Source of the DNA: Rhizoclosmatium globosum
Lineage: Eukaryota; Chytridiomycota; Chytridiomycetes; Chytridiales; Chytriomycetaceae
Assembly (NCBI GenBank): GCA_002104985.1
Contig: MCGO01000041.1
Coordinates: forward strand, 62,001 to 126,000
Direction: 5' to 3'
DNA length: 64,000 nt
Part shown: positions 10,927 through 21,978 of the stretch, piece after piece
How positions within the stretch are numbered: the stretch's first letter is position 1
Layout: each line of letters begins with the position of its first letter
Position numbers and translations under genes: made by a program
Notes under the pieces: generated by a model
What the model was told of the DNA's origin: nothing
What the model saw: only the letters and a program-made list of their open reading frames with translations
The model's database searches: none

Positions 10927-11272
10927 AACCAGTCACACACATCACGCTGCAAATTGCATCAACTCAAATTAACCCCATCTGTTTACCCACTTCCTCCATC
11001 TTTCCTTCTCTTTAGACTTATTGTTGTCGCCTGTTTGTATTGTTCTTCTTAGATAACGTCACATCCAATAAACACTGTTTCGTGATGATTGGGTCGTGGA
11101 TCTCATATGCATTATTCCACAAAGCTCATTAAAAAATAAACCAATTCGGTTTGAATTGTTACAAAGGAAATCAATATTCTCGTCTCGAACTCAAGGTAAG
11201 CGAATAACTGATGGAAATTGATAGATGTTCACCAATCAAAACAAACAAAAAACATGGAACTCCTCATAACCC
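10927..11272. other. intergenic stretch, 3' ends of two convergent genes
   Basis: About 345 AT-rich bases between two convergent genes. An AATAAA at about 11067-11072 is placed as a polyadenylation signal for the + strand gene. No coding frame or RNA gene is seen. Confidence 0.4.
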
Positions 11273-11877
11273 TCATGGCTCATTCAGTTTCTTCATTATT
11301 GGTCTAGGGCTGTGACTTCCAGCCAACAAGTCAGGAACAGGAATGTTGAGTTTGTTCAACTGATCCACACTTGAGCTCTTGGAAACAGTCTTCTCAGGAC
11401 TAATGGAAGACGTTGTGTGACTTCCAGATCCACCGACTGGCTGTTGTACTTGTGCACGATGAGTCATGTACAACTCAAGTAACTCTTGTTGCTGTTGAAG
11501 GAGATCTTGGAGTTCTTTTTGAGTCTTGGCAAGTTTCTAATCATTTTTGATTTCGTCAATATCCAAAGAGCAGAATCAATAAAATAGGATAATACCTCGC
11601 TTGTAGCTGCATCCGCGGCAGTTGGCTGACCCATTACCCAGGCACCAAGCTTTGTGATTGGCTGATAAATGGATCCTTTACGACGAGTAGCAGATGGACT
11701 GGTTGGGCTTGGAACTTGAACTGCTCCAGCGTTCAAGGCTGACAGCTCCTGAATACTTGTCTTGGTGCGTTCAATCATGGCTTTGAACTCCAAGAGTTTG
11801 GCCTCGTCAATGCCATGAGCTAAACCCCACAGATTAGCACTCTCATCGGCCAAAAAATACGTCAAAAGGTAAAGGAC
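11273..11877 (-). other. in-frame continuation after the citrate synthase stop: coiled-coil tail
   Basis: Directly after the TGA at 11878-11880 the same frame stays open without an ATG, reading ADESANLWGLAHGIDEAKLL, then a Ser/Pro-rich linker. After an intron at about 11538-11597 it gives a coiled coil (KTQKELQDLLQQQQELLELY) and a Ser-rich tail ending KKLNEP before the stop at 11273-11275. The codon pattern and the well-formed intron look coding. It could be a C-terminal extension reached by stop-codon readthrough or after an undetected splice, or a separate small gene starting at a downstream ATG. I found no GT-AG pair that removes the TGA and keeps the frame. Confidence 0.45.
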
Positions 11878-13800
11878 TCAACTGGCATTCAAACTCAAAC
11901 GCTTATTCGCCTGTGCTGGCAAACTCTTAACATATCCATCCCCACCCTGCACCTCCTCCTCAACCTCATCAGCAGCAGCAAGTGCCGCCCGATCCGCCTC
12001 ATAATCCTTCAAAAACTCTCCCCAGAAAATCTGACGTGGTCTGTAAATCTTATATTCTGGGTCATCCAAACTCTCTGCCCAATGTGCAATCAATCCCGCC
12101 GCTCTTGGCACTGCCGTCAAAACCGGGAACATATCTGGCGGGAATCCAAGCGTGTGGAACACAACCGCAGTCCAGAAGTCAATATTTGGGAACAAGTGGC
12201 GGTCTTGGAACCATTTGTCTGCGAGTACTTGCGATTCGAGCTCAAGAGCAAGAGTTGCCATCTCGTTTGTTTGTCCAAGGATGGAAAAGAGTTGGAGGGC
12301 AAGCGATTTGGCTAGGTCAACACGGGGTCACTGGATTTGTAGATTCTGTGGCCGAACCCTTGGAGACGGGTTGGGCGGCCGGTTGGAGAAGCAGCAAGGG
12401 TTCCAGCAGGGGTTTTGATGACAGAGGATTTTTGTTTCACGAGAGTGAGGAACGTTGGGATGTTTTCCGGGGTGCCAATTTGATTGAGCATTATCATTAC
12501 GGCAGATGCTTTGCGTTCACCAAAGAGGGCACCGAAGGAGCCGGAGAGGGCTGTGTAGGGGTCGACGCCAGACGAGGCAAGGTGGCGCATTGTGATTGAG
12601 GAGCAGTTGTTTCCGTGTTCGCTATATTTGAGGACAGAAGAATGAGTTGGATGGGCGTTGAATGTGGTGAGGAACACTTACGCGAGGAGAATGAACATCT
12701 TATCCAGGATAGACACGATTCTCGCATCCGGAACATAGTCAGGCTCATTCAGCTTGTCAATCATGTACAAGAAGTTTTCCGCATAGTTTTTACAGCGTGG
12801 CATAGGTGCATTGAATTCGCGTCTGAACAAGAAAAAACGTACACGTCAGCCCAAATTACCAACGAAGAGTCTGTAATTACCCAATGCGGTTTCTGTAGGC
12901 GAACGAAGCAATCGTAGGAATTTTCCCCAAGATTCGCAACACCGCACGGTTTCTGTTTGCTGCCGCCTTGGCAATCTGAGCAGCAGAAGCCCCCTTCGGC
13001 TTCATGTACATACTATCCCCTGAAGAGCAGGATTTGCTTCTGGATGGAACGTCGAGAGAGAAGCGACAGTTGAAATAAGCATGCCCTTAAATAAACAATG
13101 ATCGAGGAATTTTGAGTGGGGTTAGATAAGGTTGGTTGGGAAAGCGTGGCTATCTCACCATTGGATGAGCATCGTAACGGAACGTGGTCATTTGCTTCTC
13201 GAGTTCAGTGTGTAAATACGTGTGGGAGAGAATGCCTTGGGTCCACTTTTCGTTTTCAGCCTGTTGCGGGATAGAGTGAAGTGATCAGAGGACCGTGATT
13301 ATATAATATCTAGTGCACCTTTGTAGGCAATTCGCCGTTGACTGGAGGAATATAATGGTCAGTAATGTGTGTGTAGAGTCATACTGTATCCACTGCCCAA
13401 TTAAATGCACCACCCTCCTCCCCCTTCATCCGATGCACTCTCGCGCTCTAATCACCAACAAGCAGAGAAACGGGCGATACTCACTGAGCAGAAAAGCGAC
13501 CTCCAAAAAGCTGCTCTTCTCCACCAACTCCTCAACACTGTATCCACGGTACCGCAACCCGCCTCCGTTCTCGTCCAACTGAGAAATGCGGCTTTTGCAG
13601 ACGACCGTGTTCTTGAATCCGGGATCAAAGATTCGGAGTGGCGTCAGTTGAGGCTCGAGGGGAAGCGGGGTCGTCTGGCTGATTTTGAGGGCCGTGAACG
13701 CGGACGCCGGAATTGTGTTGTGCTGCGTGTTGATGGGCACTTTGATGGTCGTGCCCGAAGTCGGATCGCGGATCGTCAGGAACGCTTCTTCGTGGCTCAT
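11878..13800 (-). CDS. citrate synthase-like protein of the bacterial/peroxisomal (type II-like) branch, degenerate active site
   Basis: ATG at 13798-13800 opens MSHEEAFLTIRDP, then LRIFDPGFKNTVVCKS and LRYRGYSVEELVEKSSFLEV, as in type II-like citrate synthases. Several short introns follow, one of about 38 bases (GTATGT...CTCAG) after ANPALQG. Later blocks are ASFAYRNRIG, ENFLYMIDKL, RHLASSGVDPYTALSGSFGA, QGFGHRIYKSSDP and FPNIDFWTAVVFHTLGFP. Active enzymes have HAEHE then GPLHGGANEAV. Here these read LAEHGNN and FGERKASAVMI, so the catalytic histidine of the second motif is gone and the loop is three residues shorter. The frame slips by one base in the C run at 12324-12327, where DPR-VDLAKSLALQL should continue. 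The protein ends with TGA at 11878-11880. It may be a pseudo-enzyme, or a decaying gene; no mitochondrial presequence is seen. Confidence 0.75.
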
Positions 13801-14094
13801 TTGGGGAAGAGTTTCGTGGAGAGGAAATTCGCTGGCGTATTCAAGCTTATTCAAGAGAATTGAAAGAATTTTGGAAAGCCTCAATATCTGAAGGAGTCTT
13901 TCACTCAGGAGCGTTATGTGCTCTCAAAATTAGCCACAGAAGTAAATCACAGGGCTATGATTCCAGTCGTTATTCAAAATTAATTTCCTCTGAGTCGAGA
14001 TGTACTGATGATGAGTGAACCCAGTTCCGGCAAGATTTACATATAATTCTCGCCTACGATCCACAAACGCAGCCCCCTTCTGCTCAAAACACTC

Positions 14095-15198
14095 ATGACC
14101 CTTACAAGTGAACAACTGGACAACATCCGACTCATCATGTACATCATATGCCCCCTGTCGCTTTGTTTCAACTTGTCGCTTATTTATTGCGTCGTGACCA
14201 TTAAATTCTTGAACAAAACGATAAACCACCTTCAAATGTGTCTCGCCATATGCGAGGGAACGCTATCCGTCCTCTGGATTCTTGGAAACAATGTAATCAC
14301 AGGTCCATTACAAACGCAGATTACTGGCGCGATATTCCAATTCTGCCTCAATGCTTCCGTTGGTTGGAACTTTGTTATATCGCTGTATTGCTTTCTCACT
14401 GTCCAAAAGAACTTGAAACGTGCAAATTGGTATTACAATTGGTACCATATTTATTGCTGGACTTTCGCGACTTCTGTTACCGTTCTCGTGTTTGTGTTCG
14501 AAGCGATTTGGGACAGAGGATACGCGTTTGGCGACGCAACGTTTGAGATCTGGATTTCCGGGTCGTATTCTGAGCTCAGGATTTGGCTCTATTACTTTCC
14601 GCTTTGGCTCCATTTCATCGGAACACTTGGAATCTATGTGTATATATTCAGAAAGACTTATACAGTTGAGTATGAAGTGAATAGGGCAGGTGGTATTCAA
14701 ACCGTTGGAGCGGGGACTTCCGGGTACATGTCCACAGGAGGGTTGCAATCTAATGGGGCCGTCTCATCTGGACTGGGCTCGGAGATGGTTCAAACAGTGT
14801 CCGTTGAGGCCGTCAATCCGTCTGCTATTCTTACTTCTGCAGTAACAGCAGGAACTTCAGTTGTTCATTCCACTAATTACGCATTTTTGGACCGTTCGAG
14901 TTTTTTTGAGCGTCAGTCTTCTCCATCTGATAGTGCAGCGTCTCCAAGGACAGGACCAGCAACAATGAAACATCAAACCAAAAAACTTGTTTATAGGTCT
15001 TGTTTCATCACAGCTAGTTTCTTTATCTGTTGGACACCTGCAACAGTCGGAAGAATTATGACACTTATAGATCCAAATGCAATTATTCCGTTTTGGTTGT
15101 ACGCATGGATTGCCTTCGGATTTTCCATTTCAGGACTTATTAATCCGTTAGTCTTCTATGCAACATGGTACAGCCATATTCTTGGACACTTTGAATGA
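14095..15198 (+). CDS. seven-transmembrane receptor, cAMP-receptor-like GPCR
   Basis: A single-exon protein of 367 residues. Seven hydrophobic segments can be counted: four to five in the first 190 residues, then a cytoplasmic third loop of about 110 residues rich in Ser, Gly and Thr, then two final helices (SCFITASFFICWTPATVGRI and WLYAWIAFGFSISGLINPLV). The last helix has a GLINPLVFY motif in place of NPxxY. The topology and the motif CWTP before TM7 fit class E/cAMP receptor-like or related fungal GPCRs that couple to heterotrimeric G proteins. The ligand cannot be inferred. It is convergent with the bestrophin-like gene, with only about 25 bases between stops. Confidence 0.78.
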   Translation: MTLTSEQLDNIRLIMYIICPLSLCFNLSLIYCVVTIKFLNKTINHLQMCLAICEGTLSVLWILGNNVITGPLQTQITGAIFQFCLNASVGWNFVISLYCFLTVQKNLKRANWYYNWYHIYCWTFATSVTVLVFVFEAIWDRGYAFGDATFEIWISGSYSELRIWLYYFPLWLHFIGTLGIYVYIFRKTYTVEYEVNRAGGIQTVGAGTSGYMSTGGLQSNGAVSSGLGSEMVQTVSVEAVNPSAILTSAVTAGTSVVHSTNYAFLDRSSFFERQSSPSDSAASPRTGPATMKHQTKKLVYRSCFITASFFICWTPATVGRIMTLIDPNAIIPFWLYAWIAFGFSISGLINPLVFYATWYSHILGHFE

Positions 15199-15222
15199 AA
15201 AAATAAACGTAATAAATATAAC

Positions 15223-16343
15223 TTATCCCTTCCGAACAACGTCACTCCAACCTAACTGCACTCCTGAATCTTTCCTCGCCATAACTCCTTCCACACACAT
15301 CCTCACATCTTCACAATATGCCTCCAGCGGTAAATCCTGCTTATCACGTCCAAAGGGGTCCTCAATCTTCTGCGCAATCATTCTTAACGCAAGCATAATG
15401 TATGCACTGACAACCGTCGCTGGAATCGCACACCATCCCAACGTAGGAACAAACTGGAACGGTAGCCCCGCCAAATACAAAAACAAGACTTGTTGTAAAT
15501 GACATGCGTATGCACGTGGGACAGGTGTATGTCGAATCCGCTCTAAGGACGCAATCGTGTCGCCGAGGGCGTTGACGGTATCGCACAGGGGTCTCGTGAG
15601 TTGTTTTGAATCAATTATGTAGGACTGGATGTGGTACAGAATTGTTATTGGGTCATTGATGTTGGTGTCAAGGTCTGGAACGAGTTTTGTGATTTCAGGT
15701 TCAACGGGTTCTTGACGAAGGTGAGCTTTTATGGCATATGGAATAGCTTGCAACAGGTGAAATGCTCGCTTTTGTGCCGTTTCTGTTTCGGGAGTGGGAC
15801 ATTTGATCGTCAGCTTGACGACTCTTGCTAAATCAAGGACACGAAACTTGACATTTCCCCACAGACGTCGTCCTTCCCACCATCGATCACTAACAACTAT
15901 TAATTATAATAAAATTAGTTGAGCCAGGCTTACTAGGCAGTATTCGTTCTAAACGCAAGCAACAACGAAACACTCGTCCCCAAAATCAAAGCCAAATTAA
16001 CACTATTTGGCAGATCCTTCAAAAATTTGATCTCAGGAACTTTATAAAGCACGCAAACAAGTGTCGACCACGCAATAATCGCTGCCATTTGTGACCCCAT
16101 GTATGGGAGAATCGAATACTTGAATCGGATGAGATCGTACCATTCTTTACTTGTTTTCAATCGTGCATCGTTTTTGAGTTTTGACAGGGTTGGTCGTGCG
16201 ATTGTTGAGTGACGGGGGATTGTGGAGTGTTGAGGGAGTGGAAGGAGAGGGATGACGTTCTCGGTTAGAGTTAACGCTGATTGTGGGGTTTCACTGCGGT
16301 TGGCGACCAGGAACGAGTTCTTCTCTTCTTGCGTCACCGCCAT
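15223..16343 (-). CDS. bestrophin-like/UPF0187 anion channel
   Basis: The ATG at 16341-16343 starts MAVTQEEKNSF. After about 80 soluble residues comes a hydrophobic region, then LLLAFRTNTAYDRWWEGRRLWG, the hallmark of the bestrophin/UPF0187 family, split by one short intron inside the Tyr codon (about 15904-15946). The C-terminal half has IRHTPVPRAYACHLQQVL, LGWCAIPATVVSAYIM and EDPFGRDKQDLPLE, the last again a family signature. Members form pentameric chloride or other anion channels. Length of about 360 residues is usual for fungal members. Location (plasma membrane or organelle) is not evident. Confidence 0.88.
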
Positions 16344-16419
16344 TTTAGTTTGAATTATGAGTGAGAGTCCTGTATGTTCCAGAACAATTAGAACCGATGT
16401 GGATAGAAAAAAGGGCATT

Positions 16420-17855
16420 GAAAAGGTTTATTAAAACATACAGGTATTTTACATTTGTTTGTGTTTGCCACTGAAATCATTACATTGAGTGAGGCAAAAA
16501 CGTGTTGCCTGTTCGACCAATTGCATGTATGGAGATCGGGAAGAAGAGCATGCGTTTTATAAATTTAAGGATGAAAAAAGTGTTTTTCTGGGGTTCAGTT
16601 TGTTGGGGGCAAGAGTCCGCAAGCCCAATTCGAAATTAAAAATTGCCAGTCGGCGATTTCCGATCGAGACCATCTTCAATCAATCAAAATACACTTGCCG
16701 TTCTTAGCTTTATTCTAAACTTTTAACAGTATTTTAATGTATGCATTTGATTGAATCTCAAAAGAACTTTCAACTGTGTTCAACCAGCACCTGTGACGTC
16801 CGACTTGAATCTGATGGAAGAACCTTGAATCAAGAACAGTCTGTTGCGATGGACATTATGTAATAAAGCGACTTTGATTAAGAGCGTCCTTTAGAAAGTG
16901 CACATATTTGCCAATAATAATAACTGCAGGCCTAGAGGCTAGAACGAAACTGTAGACACGATTTTGCTGTACCTCTTAAAAAGGAATATGCGGTTCAAGA
17001 AATGAGAGCTGATTGGGAACATTTTTCTTCTCTTTCATTTATTTATTGATTCTTTGTTATGGACGTGGAGTTGGCAAGTCCGCGCACTCAAACTAATTAA
17101 AGGTGAGGGTGGAACTCCCATGTGCAAGAGTGAGACACAAGGGTTTCCGGTTTTCGGGTCTCGGTTGAGTTGGGTGGCAGTTCCGCAGCCCCTCGGCCAA
17201 AATGTGATCGGAAAATTCGAGGATGGCTGACACGCTAATACCGATCGAAACGGAGAAAAATGCGTGTCTAGGAGTATCCCAGCGGTGATAACCGAGGTGG
17301 AGGAGTAGTTCGGTTGTAGTTTTATGACATTAATGGTGTAGAAAGAGTTTAGATGAATTTAAATGGATTAGTAAAGGGTGTTGTCACTGTGATTAACTGT
17401 GAATGCACTAAGGAGCTTACCAATAGATGCATTTGATTGGATTAAACAAGGGATTATGTTTCAGTAGGCGCGTGTGGTCGTTAAAGATAGGCGCGTGCAT
17501 TAGAAATCCAGAAAGAGGCGCGACCCAATGCAAGAAAATAGGTGGTGATAAGGGAACCCTAATTGGTCTGCCGGGGCCACTTATAATGCATGTCATGATA
17601 AGAGCCAACAGAGTGACTATGGTCAACAACTAGGGAGGCATCCAAGCGTGGGATAAAGGAACACAGCGGTTAGATGACAGCTTTGTCTGAGGTCGAACAA
17701 GCCTCACATGGTCTGGATTTTCGAGTTGAGCAATTTTCAAAGGGGCCATCTCCATCGTCGACTCGTTGAAATTGGGGGTTGGATTTTTTGGGGCCTCAAC
17801 CAACAACTCTTCTTGAAATCAACCAACCAACAACCAACCAACCAACCAACCACCA
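16420..17855. promoter_or_regulatory. long non-coding stretch upstream of the C2H2 factor gene
   Basis: About 1.4 kb without a convincing coding frame; the longest open frames are under 75 codons and look random. Base composition changes along it: AT-rich at 16.4-17.0 kb, more GC-rich with CGCG patches at 17.1-17.65 kb. A run of CCAA units (about 17818-17850) lies just before the ATG at 17856. Because the downstream gene encodes a transcription factor, this may be its promoter and long 5' leader. I see no tRNA-like or other RNA fold by eye. Confidence 0.4.
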
Positions 17856-19481
17856 ATGAGCACCCACCACCAAGAGACCTTCTACGCCAGCCAGCACATG
17901 AACCACGAGGCCTACGCTGCCGCCCTGAGCAAGGAAGAGAGCCAGTACTGCCCGGGCCCGTCTGAGTTCTACGCGGCATTCGACTCATTCACGACCCTTC
18001 CGCCTTCATCGACTTCAAACGAAGTGGACATTGATGCCTTCTTGTCGCCTGATATGACGTACGGCCTTGGACTCACCTTCAACGGCGAGGGCTTCCTTGC
18101 TTCGTCGTCGGTCGATGTCAAGGACGCCGACCTCCTCCAGCAACAACAACAACAAGAACACTCACACGACCAGATGCAACAACTTTTGATGCAGAGCCAA
18201 TACTTTGAGTCCCTGTGAGTACTCACTCCTTCTCCCTTCTGGGTTAAGGGGCAACCAGTGGTCACGGGACTGAACGCGAAACCCTCGATCAAACTGAGCC
18301 ACACCTTCTTCCTCTCTCTTCTCCTTCTCTGGCTCCTCCTCTCTCCCTTTAATACTTGGATGCAATCGTATTCATCAAGGATGCTCTCGTTTCATTTGCT
18401 GCGCGTGGCTCGTTTCTTTCAAACAAGCCCCAAATAACCCTGAAACACTCCACCCGCAATTTTCTAACCATATCACTCCATCTATAGATCCAACATGCAT
18501 GCTCGTAGATTCTCAACGTGCAGCACGATGTCCATGGCTACACTTGCGGAGACCGAAGGCTACCTCAACAGTCCTTACCAAACAATGTCACCCCAAGTCC
18601 GCAGCATTCACACACATGCCACTCATCCTGTTGAGCCTTTCTTCTTTACAAGCGCGTCGACTTGTGTCTCGCCAACCGTTCCATCATACTTTTCTCCTAC
18701 TATTCCAACTGCTCACTGGCCTCTCGCCGATTTCGAACTTCCACCATCTGTTGCCGTTGTGGACCCAACGACTGTCGCGTCTCCTTCTTTCAAAAGTGCA
18801 AGCCCCATCTCTCCTGCCACTTCAGAGTACAAGAAGAAGTCTTCCAAGAAGGCCTCCAACAAGCGCGTCCGCCAACTTTCCGACGAATCATCTGAGGACG
18901 AATACAAGCAGGAAGATGCTTTCTCAGATGCAACCGATGCCGACTTCTCTCCTATCCCTTCTACCTTCAAGGCTCCAATCCGTCGCCACTCTACTGCCAC
19001 GTTGACTCCAAACCAACCCTCACCACCAAAGCGCGGTCGCTTCAACTCAAACCCATCTCCACCATCTGCTTCATTCCCTGCTGCACCAACCACCACAACT
19101 CAACAAGCGCAACTCGCCGCTAGTGCCCAAACTTCTCTCACTGGACCTAACGGCACCAAAGTCTTCCATTGTCCATACCCCAACTGCAACAAGACTTTCC
19201 CTCGCCAATACAACCTCAAGTCACACATGTTCTGCCACTCAGGCCTGCGTCCACACACATGTAATCTTTGTGAAGCTGCGTTTGCAAGAAAGCACGACTT
19301 GCAGAGACACGTTCGCACATTGCATGCTACAGACCGTCCATTCAAGTGCGGAAACTGCAGCTTGAGTTTTATGCAAGTCGAGCAGTTGAAGAGACATCAA
19401 GTTCAAGAAAAGGCTGGTATGCTTGCTTCTGGCTCATTGGTTTCTCGAAACGGTAGTATGAGTGTGAGCGACGATGAGTAG
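17856..19481 (+). CDS. C2H2 zinc-finger transcription factor (Crz1/Msn2-like layout)
   Basis: Exon 1 (17856-18214) starts MSTHHQETFYASQHMN, with a Gln-rich stretch. A long intron (about 18215-18487) leads to exon 2, which holds a Ser/Pro/Thr-rich region with a basic patch (KKKSSKKASNKRVR) and an acidic patch. Near the C-terminus are tandem fingers: FHCPYPNCNKTFPRQYNLKS with H-x3-H, then HTCNLCEAAFARKHDLQRHV with a final His, then FKCGNCSLSFMQVEQLKRHQ. The third lacks a second zinc-binding His. It is probably a sequence-specific nuclear regulator. Two or three fingers at the C-terminus resemble Crz1 or Msn2/4-type factors, but the target cannot be read from this. Confidence 0.88.
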
Positions 19482-19772
19482 ACTATATGTTCACCTTATC
19501 ATAAGCACTTTCACTTCCCCTATTTTATTCCTTGACTTCCCTCTTTTCTTCTTTGATTTTAGAGTTTTTCTTTATATTCCCTTTTAGTCCCTATCCCTTT
19601 ATCAAGTTAACTGTTTGTTTTTGGAGTCTGTGTATATGTTTTTTTACGTCTTCCACTTTATCGCTTATTTATTCATTACTTATTGCCTTTCTTGTGCTTC
19701 TGGCATCTTATTCTTATTAAGTGGACATTCTTAAACTCTCTCTCCCTGCTGTACATTCTTCATAAAATAAAC
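19482..19772. other. intergenic, T-rich
   Basis: About 290 pyrimidine-rich bases downstream of the C2H2 gene; probably its 3' untranslated region. Nothing else is seen. Confidence 0.4.
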
Positions 19773-20610
19773 ATGGTTGGTTATCAGATTGAGAAATTCC
19801 AAATCTCTTGCATATATGGGTTTTCCCTTTGGCCACTTGCCAAATCTGTAAATTTCTCCGAAACACTATCCTGCCTTTCAGCATTTTGTCTTTTATTATC
19901 ATCAAGACTTTATACAATCAGTACACCCTTCTTGCCGCACATTTGATACTCCTCGCAATTGCAAATATCAGTCACTGCGCCCCTCTCGATGTTGTTGAAT
20001 GTAACGCGAAGCGTGGTGATATTACTCACCAACCATACATCATAACGTAGATCATCCACAGGACTCATTCGAATGTATCAATGTTATTCACCTATCTCCA
20101 CATGTCAACACTTTGTCTAGGCTCCTGTTTCCCATCACCCCCACCGCCACCTCCACCTGTAATTCCGCAATCGTCACAGAATACGTTACCGTATATGACG
20201 ATGAAGTACCAGCTGTTTCGCCGTCAACCATTTTTGTGTCGTCCGTGTTGACCATGTTGGTGCGAACTTCGACTTCTGCACCAACAACTGTCCCAACCTC
20301 AACTCTCGCGTCTGCCCCACTCTTTCCCGTCACTACATTCATGCTCGAAAGCATTGAGAATCCAAACATGTATAAAAGTCTGTTCTTAATTCGCCAAACT
20401 CATTCTTTTCCCGTCAGTTGCCTTGCAACTATCCCAGGCCAAGGAACACCCCTCCTCTACGCTATAACATGCGACTCTTCCGCTTCGACGGTGTTTATAA
20501 ATCTGTGAAACTCTTGCTATTATGTTCATTGGTCGATGGGATATTATGCAAAGCTTGGGAAATGTGCTGATGTGAAGGGGAGGTTCAAGAAGGTTGCTAT
20601 TCCTTGATGG
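19773..20610 (+). pseudogene. decayed copy of the downstream secreted-protein gene
   Basis: This region is homologous, exon by exon, to the intact gene at 20857-21710. A start ATG followed by GTTGGT mimics the ATG-only first exon. The signal-peptide exon reads YTLLAAHLILLAIANISHCAPL and continues KRGDITHQPYIIT, matching KRGDVTHVPYVVT in the intact copy, but a TAG at 20048-20050 replaces the next His codon. TEYVTVYDDE is conserved in both. The third exon starts CLATIPGQGTPLLYAITCD, like CVDVERSDPERTILFDTEC, then ends in a TGA near 20506. The middle of the last domain is missing, and a remnant of the C-terminus (GKCADVKGRF) resumes near 20555. A stop, a deletion and a truncation together support a pseudogene. 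Confidence 0.78.
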
Positions 20611-20856
20611 TTCCTTGTGTATATAAATTATTTTATTTACTTTTGGTTGATAAAAATGTATCCTAGTTTTACTACTGTCTGTTTCAGTTTGTTTCGCTTA
20701 AAGTCTCTAAAAGTATGTCTGACAGATAATCTGGGCTGTCAAATTGACGGCTGACTGAAAATGTATCGGCCGCTTGTCAAAGCTGTCAAAACGAGTCAAG
20801 ATAAAAGCAGTCACATTCTTGAGCAACTATCTACCAGAAAACGTTTCTTGCAAAAA

Positions 20857-21710
20857 ATGGTTAGTACTGTTTAGCCAACCCAACTCTGAAACTCACGATG
20901 TATCCAAGTATTCCTGTCTTACTGCCCCTATCATTATTGCCTTCTTTGCCACTTTCGTGGCTGGAGCTCCAATTGAAATCGTCGCTCATCAAGTCAAGCG
21001 TGGAGACGTGACACATGTCCCGTACGTTGTTACTCACGTTGTCCACAAGACGCATGTAAAGGTGAGTAAAAATATACTGATACTTAGTTAATAATATATG
21101 CGTTCCGTAGACTTCAAGTCCACCAACGATTCCTTCTTCTTCAACCACGACAACTCAAGAGCCACCAACAACGTCGACTACTACAACTACGACGTGTCCC
21201 GTCGAAACCGAGTACGTTACTGTATATGATGACGAAATTCAGGTGGTCCCAACCTCTGCTGTCGCACCAGTCACTCCAACGTACTTCAGTCTTCAAAACC
21301 TTGACATCCCTGGAACGTAAGTTCGTTCAATAATAACCTGTCCATAAACTGATTCTTTGAAAAGTTGTGTGGACGTCGAAAGATCCGATCCAGAGAGAAC
21401 CATTCTCTTTGATACTGAATGTTCACAAAACCCCACAAAGTTCACAACCTTGGAAGACGGCACCATTACTGACGGAAAAGGAAACTGTATCAATTCGTGT
21501 ACAGCCTACCCAACTCTCTTTCAGCCCTGCAAATCGATTTCTTCCACGTGTGTGAAAATCAAATTTGATGTCAAGACTGGATGGTTGGGTGACGGAAAGA
21601 CGTTGTGTTATCAAATTGTGGATGGCTGGATGGGTCCATTTCTCCAGCCTGGTGGTTGCGGAGATGCTGGTGGAAAGTTTCAAGTTTTCACAGGGCTAGT
21701 TCCAGCTTGA
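20857..21710 (+). CDS. secreted Thr-rich protein with a Cys-containing C-terminal domain
   Basis: The start is an ATG-only exon (20857-20859), with an intron of 49 bases (GTTAGT...CCAAG, 20860-20908). The next exon gives YSCLTAPIIIAFFATFVAGA, a signal peptide. Introns at 21062-21110 and 21317-21364 follow. The mature protein has KRGDVTHVPYVVTHVVHKTH, a Thr/Ser/Pro linker, the block TEYVTVYDDE and then a globular domain of about 115 residues with six cysteines and Gly/Trp near the end (DGWMGPFLQPGGCGDAGGKF). No family is recognised. The intact frame and clean splice sites contrast with the tandem pseudogene just upstream, which shows the family has duplicated here. Confidence 0.72.
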
Positions 21711-21978
21711 ATGAATAAAGCCGTCTTTTGTATTTACTTATAATTTGACCGCTATTTCTGTATCAGTGAATGCCGTTTCGAGCAAACAACGAATCGAAAG
21801 TGAAAACTTACAAAGTGTCAGACAAAGTGTGATATGAAACAACCCGGAGGTCAATCTCTCGGCGACTTTGATTCCACATATCAAATCCAAATTCGAATCA
21901 AAGAATACCGATATAAAAAGCAACCGAATTTTGGTTGAAGACATTTCAAACTCACACACAAAACCCCAAGAACCAAAA

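Noticed and set aside
12967..13015. Second one-base loss in the citrate synthase gene after ANPALQG
   Set aside because: A 38-base GTATGT...CTCAG intron restores the frame and aligns the residues with the family, so no indel is needed.
16489..16707. 72-codon + strand frame in the long intergenic region
   Set aside because: Short, no homology by eye, no splice partners.
18713..19096. Minus-strand open frame opposite the C2H2 gene
   Set aside because: Antisense shadow of a well-supported exon.
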